From positions 26,504,875 through 26,568,874 of the forward strand of contig NC_089495.1 in the NCBI RefSeq assembly GCF_036850765.1: 64,000 bases of DNA. Direction: 5' to 3'. Source of the stretch: Saccopteryx bilineata (lineage: Eukaryota; Chordata; Mammalia; Chiroptera; Emballonuridae). A program made the position numbers and the translations under genes. The notes under the pieces were generated by a model. That model did not search any database. It worked only from the letters and a program-made list of their open reading frames with translations, and had not been told where the DNA came from. Below, one piece after another: positions 1 through 11,067 of this stretch. The first letter of the stretch is position 1; the number at the start of each line of letters is the position of its first letter.

Positions 1-606
1 GCAAGTTTACTGAATCTCTTGCCAATCTAGCAGACTGGAAGCTTGGCCTTGCTTTAAATGGGCAAAAAAATATGACTTGCTTTAAAAGAGAAGAAAAAAT
101 GTGATATTTCCCATGTATCCAAATTTGCTATTGCAAATTTATACTGGCTACAAAAGTCTGGGAAATATACACAATCTTCCTTAACAAAATTCTGGGTAGA
201 CATCATTTTTTTTTTGCCTTATTACATACTCTTTTCCATACCTAATTCTTTTGTATTTTTTGTATTCTTTGACATTCTCCCATTCTTCAAAGAATGAATT
301 CTTAAGAGCCATGTGAAATGTACTTTTTCTTTGTGACACTTTCCTGGTCCTCCTGAGCAAAATGACTTTTTCTTCTCAGTAGAATTCTACTTGGTAGATC
401 CAATTCATAAAAACACATAATTTCAGAGCATCCAAATATGTTGAGTTTCCTATTAGACTATGAAATTTTCAAGTCAGGGCAGAGATCATCTTATAAACCA
501 TCATATTTCATGAGCACCCACTCTGTGCCAGACACTATGCTGCTCAGGGACACAGACCAATAATGATACTTTTCCCAGTTTAAAATGTTATGCACCACTA
601 TGTATT
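1..606. other. Unique AT-rich DNA with a small MIR/L2-like remnant
   Basis: No gene is visible. The only repeat trace is around 500-580, where a stretch reading like the 'size, state of the art' class of mammal-wide tails, GAGCACCCACTCTGTGCCAG, resembles the 3' part of MIR or L2 in antisense orientation. The rest shows no recognised family. Confidence 0.4.
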
Positions 607-622
607 AGAGTAAGACACATCT

Positions 623-668
623 GCCCTGGCCAGATAGTTCAGTTGGTTAGAGCATCGACCCGATATGC
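623..668 (+). mobile_element. tRNA-like head of a bat SINE, tailless insertion
   Basis: The 46-bp piece starts GCCCTGGCCAGATAGTTCAG and carries a tRNA-type A box (TAGTTCAGTTGG). It stops before the B box and has no A-rich tail. The flanks form a 16-bp imperfect target-site duplication: AGAGTAAGACACATCT at 607-622 and AGAGTAAGATAGATCT at 669-684 (three mismatches). This suggests insertion of a 3'-truncated SINE transcript. Same family as the copies near 19.1, 28.0 and 38.7 kb. Confidence 0.7.
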
Positions 669-747
669 AGAGTAAGATAGATCTAAAGTATGATCTAGAT
701 AAGTTCCCTCAGATAAGGAACCCAAGTGACAGAAAACTTCTACTGCT

Positions 748-868
748 TAAATCAGTGGTTCTCATACTCAAGCTTTTAGCAGAATATCTAGAGCACAAAT
801 TATTAAACACAAATTGTTGGAGCTGAATCCTCGAGTTTCTGCTGGCTGGGAACCATGTGTTAGGAAAC
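748..868 (+). mobile_element. hAT-Charlie-type non-autonomous DNA transposon remnant
   Basis: It begins with the typical terminal motif CAGTGGTTCTCA and continues with a diverged body containing GAGTTTCTGCTGGCTGGGAA. This matches the general layout of MER-type hAT fossils common to placental mammals. The right terminal inverted repeat is eroded. The exact subfamily is not asserted. Confidence 0.55.
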
Positions 869-1989
869 ATCAGGCTAATGTCACACTGAGAGCCATCAAG
901 TGGCACAGCAAATCTAACACCCTAGCCTCTCGATAGCCCCACACTGAGGTCTCTCTCCATGGCAGCATTAGTGATTCATGCCAATGACATGAACATGTAT
1001 AAATAAAGAAAAGGCCATGCAAATTAATGGCTGAATTTTAGAACTGCATTTAAGAAATAAAAAAAATTACCCTTACTACTTTTAAGTAGTCCTGTTGGAT
1101 CAGGGGAAGCTGACCAGTTTGACAGCCTAGAGATTATAGACCAACCTGTTCCACTCCTCCCTGGTGTGTCCTCCTGATATTCATTCAGCATCTTTCTTCT
1201 TAGATTTTTTTTCTCCAAAGCCTTTGTAAAGCCCCCAGGTTTTTTTGGCTTCTGACCTGCTGTCTCGGTGCTGGAGAGTGAGGATTAGGTTTCTGACAGC
1301 TGCCTGTCTACCCTCCTCCCAGGCACATTTAGGAAAGCGATCTGTGTACCTCCTCCTAGCTGGGGTTCTGGGGAAGGACAGCCATCAGAAGGGAACGTGT
1401 TTCTAACATTTAAAATAACCAATACTAGTTTCATTTTTCATGTACATCAGGGCTGAATGTTAACGTAGCCCCTGCCAGGCCAATACAACTCAAGCTGATA
1501 TTTGATGGATCCAGGGAGTCAAAAAGCAATAATGTTTTAACACTTACATAAAACCACTTTTTGTTTAATAGGAATAAATAATGTTCAAATCATAATAATG
1601 CCAACTCTCTGCACACTGAGCTGTAGCATCTAATGAGATGGGACCTCCGGACGTGAGGTGGGTACAGTAGTATGAAGAATGCAACAGAGCAGCAGGGAAA
1701 AGCAGTTCTTTTCCTATGTACTGCTAAAGAAAATTACTAGAGAAAACACCATGTAATTAAGCTAATTTTCTCATGATTCTTAAAGAAACAAATTGACAGT
1801 GCTCTGAAATTAGGGACAGGTGATACGGATTTTCAAAATAGAATTTCAATACAGTCATTCAGAACTGCTGAAATTAAAACAAAACCACACAAAAAACTCA
1901 GAACAGAAAAAAGGAAAAAAATAGATATCACCTCCCGTCTCCATGTTAGTACATTTTATCTGCACCCTCAACAAGGCCATTTATTTCTC
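869..1989. other. Unique DNA, no gene seen
   Basis: No ORF with coding character, no clear repeat. A moderately GC-richer part lies at 1200-1400. A short antisense frame at 1024-1218 has no recognisable domain and ends in a T-rich stretch; I treat it as chance. Confidence 0.4.
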
Positions 1990-2105
1990 AAATTCAAATG
2001 TGGGAATTTATAGCTCATGCTTGTCTTCTTTATAATTGCTTCCCTAGTACTGAGCACTATGCCTTGCAAATAGTATCTTCTCAATAAATGTTTGCAGAAT
2101 TCATG
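1990..2105 (+). mobile_element. L2/MIR 3' tail remnant
   Basis: The stretch contains TTGCAAATAGTATCTTCTCAATAAATGTTTGC, seen here as 'GTATCTTCTCAATAAATG' following 'GAGCACTATGCCTTG'. It matches the characteristic 3' end of L2 and MIR elements ('...ACATAGTAGGCGCTCAATAAAT...'). Short and diverged, so the family is uncertain. Confidence 0.5.
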
Positions 2106-3396
2106 TTAAACATTGGTTCTTCACCTGTAATTATCTTCCTGGGCTGATTAGCTCTGCCCTTTCCATGGGCCCCCCAGCTAGGCTTCTACCACAGATAAGC
2201 ACCCTTTTGTGTTGACTCTGGGCTGCCCAGAGTCCCCTACCAGAAGCCCCTCCTGGACATACCCTAACAGAATCATCTTGTGCTCTCTACTTCTTATGAT
2301 GCACTTTCCCTGGCCACATTGTCCTAGCAAGCCTCTATTATGTAAGAAATAACTATTTTCTAAATTCTTTATGACCTTTCATGGATATTAATGCCGAAGG
2401 ATTTTTCATGTAAGGGAGATGCAAAAGAAATCCTAAATAAATAAACAGCCATAGGAGTTAAGACATTAGGTACAGGCAGAAGAGAATGGGATAAAACAAT
2501 GTTAGGATCAAACTGAGCCTAGTGACATCACTTTCTACTCCTATCATCTGAAAAGTGTAGTGGGTAGCTCTTTCTAATGCTTATTTAGTGAGTTATACTT
2601 CTTTCGATCTTCTACTTTCCCCTCAAACATGTCATTTTCTTTTTCTTTTTGATGGATTGGTTGAAATCTCAGGCTGCTTCTTCATTTAGATCTCTAACTA
2701 CATACAACTTTTAGTGAATCAACAGAAAGGCCTTCCTACCCAATGTCTTTACTAACATTGATGTTAAGAGTTTATCTTACATCCAGTCCTTGGAGCTGGG
2801 GTGCTATAAAAGATCAGGAAACAGATGAGAATGAAATGACACCAATCATAGAGATACAGTGTTGGAAAGTAGCAGTTTACTTTCTATTGGAAAATCATTC
2901 AGGTTACCATGTGAGCTGGGCAAGCCATTACCTTCATTCATAGGCGAGAAAACCAAAGCCAGGGAGGTTAAAATTCTCTTTGTACTCCTCAGATATTTGC
3001 AATAAGAAAAACTGAGATAATTTATGTGAATATTTGAAAATTTTAAGGTAGTGTAATTGATTATTGGCTAAAGTATATGATGTCCTCTCCATAAAAGATG
3101 GGGAAGGGTTCAGTGTTAGCTTTCTAAATCATTGATTACTTTTTTTTGACACTAGATTTCATCAAAGCAAATTGGCCACAGTTACTTGTTGCTTAATCTA
3201 TTTAGATTTACACAATGCTTGTATCTTCAATTGTTTTCCAAATTGCAAATTGGTCCAGCTCATAACTATGAGAACTTACTATTTATACTGATGTGAATGC
3301 AAATAGTAATGACTGGAAAGGACATTTTTCATGTTACAATTGCCTGCCAGGAGCTGAGAATTCAATAAAAGAAGTTGGATCTATGTCCCAAAGAGA
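2106..3396. other. Unique DNA, no gene seen
   Basis: GC-richer at 2130-2300, then AT-rich. A 66-codon frame at 2743-2943 has no signal of protein homology. No repeat family recognised. Confidence 0.4.
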
Positions 3397-3499
3397 TTTT
3401 TCTCCTCCTTCTCCTTCTTCTTCTTCCCCTTCTTCTTCTTCTTTTTCTCCTTCTTCTTCCCTTTCTCCTCTTCCTCCTCCTCCTCCTTCTTCTTCTTTT
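3397..3499. repeat. 103-nt uninterrupted polypyrimidine tract
   Basis: Every base is C or T, mainly CTT and CTCC units. On the minus strand it is a polypurine tail of the antisense SINE. Open frames here (poly-Ser/Pro on plus, poly-Glu/Gly and poly-Arg on minus) are translation of the repeat, not genes. Tracts of this kind can form triplex DNA. Confidence 0.95.
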
Positions 3500-3853
3500 G
3501 CAAGGGAGAGGGGAAAGGCGATGAGAAACATCAACTTGTAGTTGCAACTCTTTAGTTGTTCATTGATTGCTCCTCATATGTGCCTTAACTGGGGGCGTTA
3601 GCCAAGCCAGTGACCCCTTGCTCAAGCAAAAAAAACAACCTTAGGCTTCAAGCCAGCAATCATGGAATCATGTTCATGATCTTATCTCAAGCTGGCAACC
3701 CTGTGCTCAAGCTGGTGATCTCACACTCAAATTGGATGAGCCCTCACTCAAGCTGAATGAGCCCACACTCAAGCCAGTGACTTCAGGGTTTTGAACCTGT
3801 GTCCTTAGCATCCCAGGTTGATGCTCTATCTATAGTGCCATTACCAGTCAGGC
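3397..3853 (-). mobile_element. Bat tRNA-derived SINE (long head-plus-body family C), antisense
   Basis: Read on the minus strand it starts GCCTGACTGGTAATGGCACT, a degraded form of the GCCTGACCNGNNGTGGCGCAG head seen in other copies here. The body consists of repeated 'gctcaagctggtgac'-type units, then a region about tcattgattgct and atgtgcctta, and finally a purine tail. That tail is expanded into the pyrimidine tract (plus strand) listed separately. Related copies: 7992-8310 and 53259-53587. No clean TSD was found. Confidence 0.8.
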
Positions 3854-4300
3854 AAGGGAGGTGTTTCTTTATTTTGCAGATTAAATTTGGCCCACGTGTT
3901 GTTTAAGCTTGTTGAGAAGATGGTGCTAGAATCTGAGGATTGTGCATACCAATATGTTCACAAAAGACCATCTGACTCCTATCCTCTGATAAGCTTAGCC
4001 ACTTGAGGAAACACTCAGACTGCTCTTTTCTGAAGCCTATGCCACTTGCTATTTTTCATACACCTAACAGATCTTCTCATAATAATTTTCCTCATTTCAA
4101 ATCCACAGCCTGTTATTGTCTCATTGTCTTAAACCGAAAATAAACACAGCCGCTTGCAAGGCTGTCCTTACAATATGCTCTCCCACTGTAAGCCTCCCAC
4201 AGAGCAGATGAGTGTTTATGTGGGAGTTCACTTTTCTACAGGGTGGTATGAATAATATTATCTGTGGGTCTCACTGCTTCTGAATTTCTTCAATTCGACC
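3854..4300. other. Unique DNA, no gene seen
   Basis: Nothing recognised between the SINE and the old antisense L1. Confidence 0.35.
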
Positions 4301-4304
4301 ACTG

Positions 4305-7300
4305 ATTCTTTTTTATTTATGTTTATCTATTTGTATTTGCTGAGATATAATTTCTCTACAATAAAATGCACAGATATTAAATGTTCAGTTTGATGATTTT
4401 GACAACAGTATGTACCATAAAGTATACACCCAGGAAAGGACTATGCCAAACAGAATATTTCTATCATCCTAGAGAAACACTTGGTGCCCTTTTTCAGTTC
4501 ATTTGTCTAACATTGGTCTCTCTACTTACCCTCGTTCTGTCCAGAAGCAACACTTTCCGATTTTTGCCATTAATTTTTTTACCTGCTTTTAGTCATTTTA
4601 TTAACAGATTCCAACCGGTTAGTATATGCTGTTTTGTGTTTGTGTTTTGTTGCTCAGCGTAACATTATCAGTTTCATCCACGCTGTGTGTAAGTAGTTAC
4701 GTTCTATGTTTTGGCTTAGAAGTACTTCACTCTGATTATACAGCAATTTTTCAATCCATTTCTTCATCAATAAGCATTTAGGTTGTTTACAGTTTGGCAT
4801 TTTTATGAATAAACTTTATATAAAGTATTTGTATACAAAACATATGTTTTTATTTCTCTAATACTTACTTAAAATGTGATTTGCTGGGTCATATGGTGCC
4901 TATTTGTTTATGAGAAACTGATGAACAATTTTCAATTGTTTGAATGATTATGCACTCACTAGCATTGACAGTTGAGATTTCCAGTTTGTTGGCTGTTGTT
5001 CAGTTTTGGAAAAAAATTATTAGAAGAATGTGAATGCTGGTTGACCCAAGCCCTGGACACAGGCAATTAGAGTCTCCTCACCTCTTCCCTTGTCCTTGGA
5101 GTATGTGTTCTGCCCACTGTTCCCACACAGTGGGCCATTTTCAAAGAAATAGCCTTGAGAGTCCAATGTGTTGTTAAGACCATCTGAACACCAATAAAAC
5201 CTCTATATAACTTTTAAGATTCTCATGAGCAGGTATTAAGTAAGATCTATTCATCTCTGTAGTCCCTCATGACAAGCTTTCTAGGTAAATTCTCTTGCTT
5301 ATTAAACCTGTCACTTCCCATTCTGAACTGAACTCAGTTTTGGTCTCTCCTTGCCTTCATATCTGGGGACAAGTATGTGAACCAGCATTCATGTTTTAGT
5401 CAGAGTATTGTTATTGTTTATTGATTATAGACATTTTAATAGTGTGGAATTGCATTTTATTGTTGTTTATTTTGCATTTCATTGATGACTAATGATGTGG
5501 AGCAACTTTTCATGTGTTCATGTGTTTATTGGCCATTCCTGTATTATCTTTTTAAAGTATCTGTTTAAATTGTTGCCCATTTTAATGTGTCTTTTATTGT
5601 TGATTTGTGAAGTTTTTTATATAATCTGAATACAAGTCCTATGTCAGATACATGTATTGTCATTAAATTGTCCCATTCTGTGGGGTTTTTTTTCTCTCAA
5701 AAATGTTTTTAGATGACCAGAAAATTTTAATTTTGAAGAAGTCAAAATTATTATTATTTTGTGTGTGGTTAGTATTTTGTAACTTACCTATGAAATATTT
5801 TTCTAATTGAAGGTCACAAAGGTATTCTATGTTTTCTTCTGGATGGTTTGTGTTTCCATCTTTTATGTTTAGGTCTATAATCATTAAAATTAATTATACT
5901 TAACTTAGTTGGAATCTATTTCCAGTCTATTATTTTTATATCAATGGCTCATTGTTCTAGTACTATTCATTGAAAAAACTATCCTGTTTCCACTGAACTG
6001 ATTCGGTTCTTTTATAGGAATCAAGTAATAACATTATTGGGCGTATCTGGACTCTATTGTCTTCCTTAAATTAACTTGTCTAAAACATGCTGATACAACA
6101 CTGTTTTGATTCCGATGGCTTTGTACTAAGTCATAAAATTGAGTATTAAAATTCTCTAACATTGTTGTTTTTTGACATGATGTTGGCTCAATACAGAATT
6201 TTGATTGGAATTGCATTGAATCTAAAGATCATTTTGAGGATAATGAACATTTTGACAATACTGAGTCATCTAATATATGAAATAATATATCTCTTTATTC
6301 CTGAAAGATTTATTTTCTGGTAGCAATATTCGACAGTTTTCAGTGTAGAGATCATAAACATTCTTATTATATTTATTTGAAAGTGTTCAATGTTCTTTAA
6401 TGATATTACAAACAGTATTGTTTTGAAAACTTAACTCCCAGTTGTGTTTTGTCAATGTAAATATGTCAATTTTATTTAATATGGCTTTTTTATTCTGTTT
6501 ACATGCTCAAGTTTTGTATAGTGTTAAGAAATGCTTTTGTAGTTAAATTCCATAATGTGTTGCATCTATGCGATAATTTCATCAGAGGTTAAAGATAATT
6601 TCACTTCTTTTTGATCTTTATGACATTTATATCTTAACTTGTCTTATTGTACTAGCTAGAACCTAGAAACAAAGTAGACATCTTTGTCTTAGTCTCAATC
6701 CTAAAAGAAAATTGTTGATTGTTTTACTATTACCAATGATATTAAATGTAAATTTCTCATCATTACACTATATAAAAATATTCTTTTTTAATCTTTAGTT
6801 GGTTGGGTTTTTATTATGAATGATAATTAAATTTAGCCATATGTTTTTTGCTTCATTACTTCTGAAGATCACAATCTCCTTTATTCTTCTAGTGTGGTGA
6901 TTTACTTTGATTAATTTTTGAATGTTAAACAAAAAAAACATTCCAGTGATACATCTCATTGATCATGATATATTAGCTTTTCAATAATTGTTGGGATTTA
7001 TTTTCTATTACTTAATTAAAGATATCTATCAGCAAGTTTCTTTCCTCCTATTGGTATTAGAATTATACTTGCCTTGTTAAATAAGTCAGAAACTGTATTC
7101 CTTCCATCTCTCTTTTCTAAGTTTGTATAATATTAGTATTATTTCAATAAAATTTAATTAAATTGTCACTTGAGAACATTCTTTGTATACACATGATTCT
7201 TCAAAAATATTGAAACTCCTTGAAAGTCGAGCACATTATGGTGAATGTTCAACATACATTAAACAATTATTCTTAAGTTAATGGGTGTGGTCTTCTATGA

Positions 7301-7975
7301 TTATTAACTAGATCTAAGTAGTTGATCGTAATGTTCAAATTTTCTATATTTTTATTTTTATGTGTGTCTAATTGTCTTATCAATTATTCAAAGAGTAATG
7401 TTAAAAATCTGTAAGTAATATTTTGGATTGACCTATCTCTTTTCAGCTTTGTCAGTTTTGCTTTATTGCTTTTAAAGCTCTATTATTTGGTGCATCAAAA
7501 ATTATGGCTTTTATTTCTTCTTGATGAAACTTTTCATTACCATTATAGAAAGTCCCTTTTTATGTCTGGTAGTATTTTCTGTCTTGATTTGTTTTGTTTA
7601 GAATTGTACATATTTTCCCACTCCATTATTTTCAACTTATGTCTCTCATATAAAGAGTGCTTACTATAAATAGCTTATAATTGATTATTATATTTTTATT
7701 TTCTGTCAATCTCTGACTTTTAAAAGTGATTAGGGCCTTAATATTATTGTAGGTTTTGATACAGTTAAATTTCAATCTACTTCTTAATATTTATTTTATA
7801 TTTGTCTATCTGTTTTTGTTTCTCTATACCATCTTTCATCTTTTTGGTGAAATTTTTTTATTCTAGTTACTCCTTCAATAGTATGAATTTCTTAGCCATG
7901 CATACTTTTGTTGCTTTAGATGTTGTTTCTACATTATCTATAGACAACATTTTATGTTATTACATTTACTTTAAA
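4305..7975 (-). mobile_element. Old LINE-1 (L1M-type) in antisense orientation
   Basis: The left part matches the L1M 3' UTR in reverse (ATAATTTCTCTACAATAAAA, then TGATGATTTTGACAACAG). From about 4700 the complement reads as decayed ORF2: landmarks are CAATTTTTCAATCCATTTCT, TTTGCATTTCATTGATGAC at 5472 and ATTGGAATTGCATTGAATCT near 6205. All frames are interrupted by stops, so it is dead. Later insertions are an LTR at 5031-5391 and two SINEs (7992, 8666). The element resumes at 8327. Exact L1 subfamily not determined. Confidence 0.85.
5031..5391 (+). mobile_element. Solo LTR of an ERV1-like element with 12-bp terminal inverted repeats
   Basis: The 361-bp unit interrupts the antisense L1. Its ends are perfect inverted repeats, TGAATGCTGGTT at 5031-5042 and AACCAGCATTCA at 5380-5391, obeying the TG...CA rule of LTRs. 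Inside are a TATA-like motif (TATATAA, 5204-5210) and, about 95 bp on, ATTAAA (5301-5306), fitting the promoter and polyadenylation signals bounding an R region. The U5-like part contains TCAGTTTTGGTCTCTCC. No coding region or second LTR is present, so this is a recombined solo LTR. The TSD has decayed (AATG and TGTT). Confidence 0.75.
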
Positions 7976-7991
7976 CAGTTAATGGCTTTTT

Positions 7992-8310
7992 TTTTCAGAG
8001 ACAGAGAGAGAGTCAGAGAAAGGGATAGATAGGGACAGACAGGAACAGAGAGAGATGAGAAGCATCACTCATTAGTTTTTCATTGCAACACCTTAGTTGT
8101 TCATTGATTGCTTTCTCATATGTGCCTTGACCGTGGGGTTACAGCAGACTGAGTAAACCCCTGCTCAAGCCAATGACCTTGGGTCTGAGATGGTGAGCTT
8201 TGCTCAAACCAGATGAGCCTATGCTCAAGCTGGTGACCTCGGGGTCTTGAACCTGGGTCCTCCGCATCCCAGTCCGACGCTCTATTCACAGAGCCACTGC
8301 CTAGTCAAGC
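7992..8310 (-). mobile_element. Bat tRNA-derived SINE family C, antisense, with TSD
   Basis: Flanked by a 16-bp duplication with one difference: CAGTTAATGGCTTTTT at 7976-7991 and CAGTTAATGACTTTTT at 8311-8326. The minus strand starts with a tRNA-like head (GACTAGGCAGTGGCTCTGTG). The body has two long 'gctcaag' blocks, and the end is (GA)-rich. It sits inside the old L1, whose sequence continues on both sides, so it is younger than the L1. Confidence 0.9.
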
Positions 8311-8382
8311 CAGTTAATGACTTTTTAAAGAAATTTAAGAGTGTAGATATAAGTATTTATCTATGTAAATATTAATGCATCA

Positions 8383-8458
8383 TATTATCTATGTATCTAT
8401 CAATCTATGAATCTGCATATGAATGTATGTATCTATCTATCCATCTATCTGTCTATCA
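8383..8458. repeat. Degenerate (TATC)n microsatellite
   Basis: Imperfect ATCT/GTAT units (ATGTATCTATCTATCCATCT). It gives a Tyr/Leu/Ser-rich spurious frame at 8391. Confidence 0.85.
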
Positions 8459-8665
8459 CTATCCATACACAAGAAGAATGATGTTTTCTATTTACCACAT
8501 GTATACTAGTTTTCTTTATTACTTCCCCCAAATCCAGACTTCCACCTGTTATTCCTTCCTTTGGCCTTGGAGATGTCTTTTAGCATTTCCTATAGTACAG
8601 CACTACTGGAGACAAATTTGTCCACTATTGGCTTTCTGAATATGTTTTTATTTAGCTTAGTTTTT

Positions 8666-9034
8666 TTTTTTTTTAATTTTTCTGAAGTTGGAAATGGGGA
8701 AGCAGTCAGACAGACTCCCGCATACGCCCGACCGGGATCCACCCGGCATGCCCACCAGGAGGCTATGCTCTGCCCATCTGGGGTGTTGCTCTGTTGCAAC
8801 CAGAACCATTCTAGCGCCTGAGGCAGAGGCCATGGAGCCATTCTCAGTGCCTGGGCCAACTTGGCTCCAATGGAGCCTTGGCTGCGGGAGGGGAAGAGAG
8901 AGACAGAGAGGAAGGAGAGGGGGAGGGATGGAGAAGCAGATGGGCACTTCTCCTGTGTGCCCTGGATGGGAATCAAACCCAGGACTCCTGCAAGCCAGAC
9001 CGATGCTCTACCACTGAGCCAACCGGCCAGGGCC
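8666..9034 (-). mobile_element. Long bat SINE family A (tRNA head, ~370 bp), antisense
   Basis: Flanked by a 13-bp TSD with one mismatch: TAGCTTAGTTTTT at 8653-8665 and TAACTTAGTTTTT at 9035-9047. The minus strand starts GGCCCTGGCCGGTTGGCTCA, then a tRNA-like domain, a body with CAAGGCTCCATTGGAGCC, and an A-rich tail (T-run on plus). Overlapping frames of 86-128 codons here are SINE translation. It carries one copy of a CTCF-like motif (8749-8766). Compared with the other two copies it lacks the internal duplicated 24-27-bp unit. Confidence 0.93.
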
Positions 9035-9269
9035 TAACTTAGTTTTTGAAATACATTTTTACTGCTCATAGAATTTTGGATTAGGAAAATTCTCTAGTAC
9101 CTAAGAGATGTTATTTTTTTTCTGTCCTCCATGACTTCTGATAAACTGTCCAATCATATATATCTTTTTTCACTATATAAAATGTTTCCTTTTGACGTTT
9201 TTTCAAATTTTCTTTTATCTTATCTTTTTATGTTTTTGCAATATAGCTGTGATAGTCCTAAGTGTCCTC

Positions 9270-9319
9270 TTTATGAAGATTATAGAGTTTATAATCATTG
9301 TGTCTATAATCTTCATAAA
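9270..9319. repeat. Perfect 16-bp inverted repeat (hairpin)
   Basis: TTTATGAAGATTATAG at 9270-9285 and CTATAATCTTCATAAA at 9304-9319 are exact reverse complements separated by 18 bp. It lies between two old L1 segments. Origin unknown: an inversion at an L1 breakpoint or a remnant of a small DNA transposon are possible. Confidence 0.9.
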
Positions 9320-9384
9320 ACATTAAAGTGGTTAAGTCTTTTGCTGACAGACATGAAATTTCTAGTGGATTACAAGTGAAAAAA

Positions 9385-9600
9385 GGCTCTCTATACTGTT
9401 TTTTACAGTGCCTGTACCAATTTAGATTCTCACCAGCAGTACATAAGGATTCCCTTTTCTTCACATCCTAACCAACACTCATGATCTCACTTTTTTATTA
9501 GTCATTCTGTGAGGCGATAGCTCACTGTAGTTTAATTTGCATTTCCCTGATGACTACATGCTCAACTTTTTAATAAAGTTCAAAAATCTATGGGTTTTGT
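9385..9600 (-). mobile_element. Old L1 3' ORF2 fragment, antisense
   Basis: The plus strand reads like the reverse complement of the L1 ORF2 C-terminal region: TTCTCACCAGCAGTACATAA, CTTCACATCCTAACCAACAC, then TTTAATTTGCATTTCCCTGA. No frame is intact. Confidence 0.85.
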
Positions 9601-10585
9601 AGCTTATGTGGCTTGTGGTACATCTTTTTGTTTGATTAGTTTTTCATTCTGTAAAAAAGCAGAAGCCTGGTGAGTAGTTCTCATTTAGTACATACTAAGC
9701 CATTTCTTTTACTCTTATGAGCCGATTTTTACTACATTTAGTTAAATAAATAAGTATATCTGACTTACAAGATCATTTTACAGAACTGTGAATATATTTT
9801 ATGACCCTGGATATTAAACACAGTCAAGGAAACACATAAATATGTAAATTAAAAAAAATATTGTGATTTTTTTTAAAGTTAATAGCTTTTACATGGTTGT
9901 GGACTAGGTGTCTGTTTTAGTAACACAAACCAAGTTTTAAATAACAGTAGCCAGAATTCTGTGATTCCATGCCAACATTTAATTTGCACTATATGATGAG
10001 GTTGTTGTCAAGGTACCCATCTCCAGGGTGCTTTAGGGACTGTCATGAAGTCATTTCATGTCTCATCTTGTCTCATAATTCCTATGAGGTTAGAAGTGGG
10101 AGGACATTATCATTTCCTCCTACTGCTGAGAAGCAAAATGAAGTCACAAAAGTGTCAGGTGTTTGTGTCCAAGATTGTATACTAGTCAATCAAAATCAGC
10201 AGATGAAGGAAATTACAGGAGGGCAACCAAGATCTATCCTAGTCAGTCAACACCTAATTCCTACAAGACAAAATTGTCTATTTAATTTTTAAAGGTCTCT
10301 TGAGACAGTGATGGTCTGCTATGGTATTTAATAACCTTTAGATCAAGGATATTAGGTATGTTTGACTCAGCTCTGACAATCTTCCCATGGGCTCAAGATG
10401 AAGCTTAGGAAACAAACTTAAGTTGAAGTCAATTGTTAGTTTCACGCATACTTTAGTACCAAAAAATGGTAATGATATATCCAAGTTCTCTTTTCTTTCA
10501 TGCTTATATCTCCCAATATACTGTAGTTCAAATTTATTAATGTTTATTTGAAAATTCTTTTACACAGATCAGAGAATTTTTGTAT
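9601..10585. other. Mostly unique DNA with a MIR-like stretch
   Basis: Around 10030-10150 the sequence (CCTATGAGGTTAGAAGTGGG, then ACTGCTGAGAAGCAAAATGA) resembles an antisense MIR. The 107-codon frame over this part is therefore most likely not a gene. Elsewhere nothing is recognised. Confidence 0.45.
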
Positions 10586-10589
10586 TCAT

Positions 10590-10800
10590 TAGTAGTATCT
10601 ACCATTTATCAAGCATTCCTCTAAAAGCTTAAATATCTTATTTTATTTAACTTTTACTAAAGCTATAAAATATTACCTGATTTAATTTTCACAAAAATTA
10701 TCTAAGGTAGAAGCAGAGATATAGATGGTCTTGACCACACAACTTGTGAGTGGTGATACAAGTACATGGTACCTGTTTGTATGATTGCACTGCCTTCACT
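10590..10800 (-). mobile_element. MIR element, antisense
   Basis: It follows the antisense MIR plan: CATTTATCAAGCATTCCTCT, TTTAACTTTTACTAAAGCTA, AAGGTAGAAGCAGAGATATA and GACCACACAACTTGTGAGTG. Strongly diverged, as expected for this ancient tRNA-derived SINE. Confidence 0.75.
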
Positions 10801-10970
10801 TTTTACCCATTCTGCAAACACGTTTTTCCTATACTTTGTAATAATTTTTCAAATCAATTTTAGAAATAATTCTTTACAGACAAAAGGACTTATTACAGGC
10901 TTTTATTAAATCATATGTATCTTTGACGCAGTTAGAATTTGACTATATAGATATATTACATATATAGATA

Positions 10971-10976
10971 ATAGAT

Positions 10977-11067
<91 letters not shown>
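10971..11067. repeat. (GATA)n microsatellite with a GAAAGAAA interruption
   Basis: About 24 tetranucleotide units, nearly perfect, broken once at 11021-11030 by GAAAGAAAGA. The length suggests a polymorphic locus. Confidence 0.98.

Larger units (their letters stand above)
8327..9230 (-). mobile_element. Continuation of the old antisense L1
   Basis: After the SINE the L1-like antisense text continues: GATGTCTTTTAGCATTTCCT near 8571, then after the second SINE TACTGCTCATAGAATTTTGG and GACTTCTGATAAACTGTCC. These correspond to a well-known mid-L1 segment read in reverse. Frames are broken throughout. It contains a degenerate TATC microsatellite (8383-8458). Confidence 0.7.

Noticed and set aside
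3293..3547. Ser/Pro-rich, Glu/Gly-rich and poly-Arg frames on both strands
   Set aside because: All are translations of the polypyrimidine tract in different frames.
8561..9017. Four overlapping frames of 86-128 codons
   Set aside because: They lie across a family A SINE. The same peptides recur at 21.2-21.6 and 50.4-50.9 kb, as expected for a repeat.
9969..10292. 107-codon frame
   Set aside because: Overlaps a MIR-like stretch; no protein signal.
10971..11067. CRISPR-like regular array
   Set aside because: Plain tetranucleotide microsatellite without spacers; the organism is a mammal.
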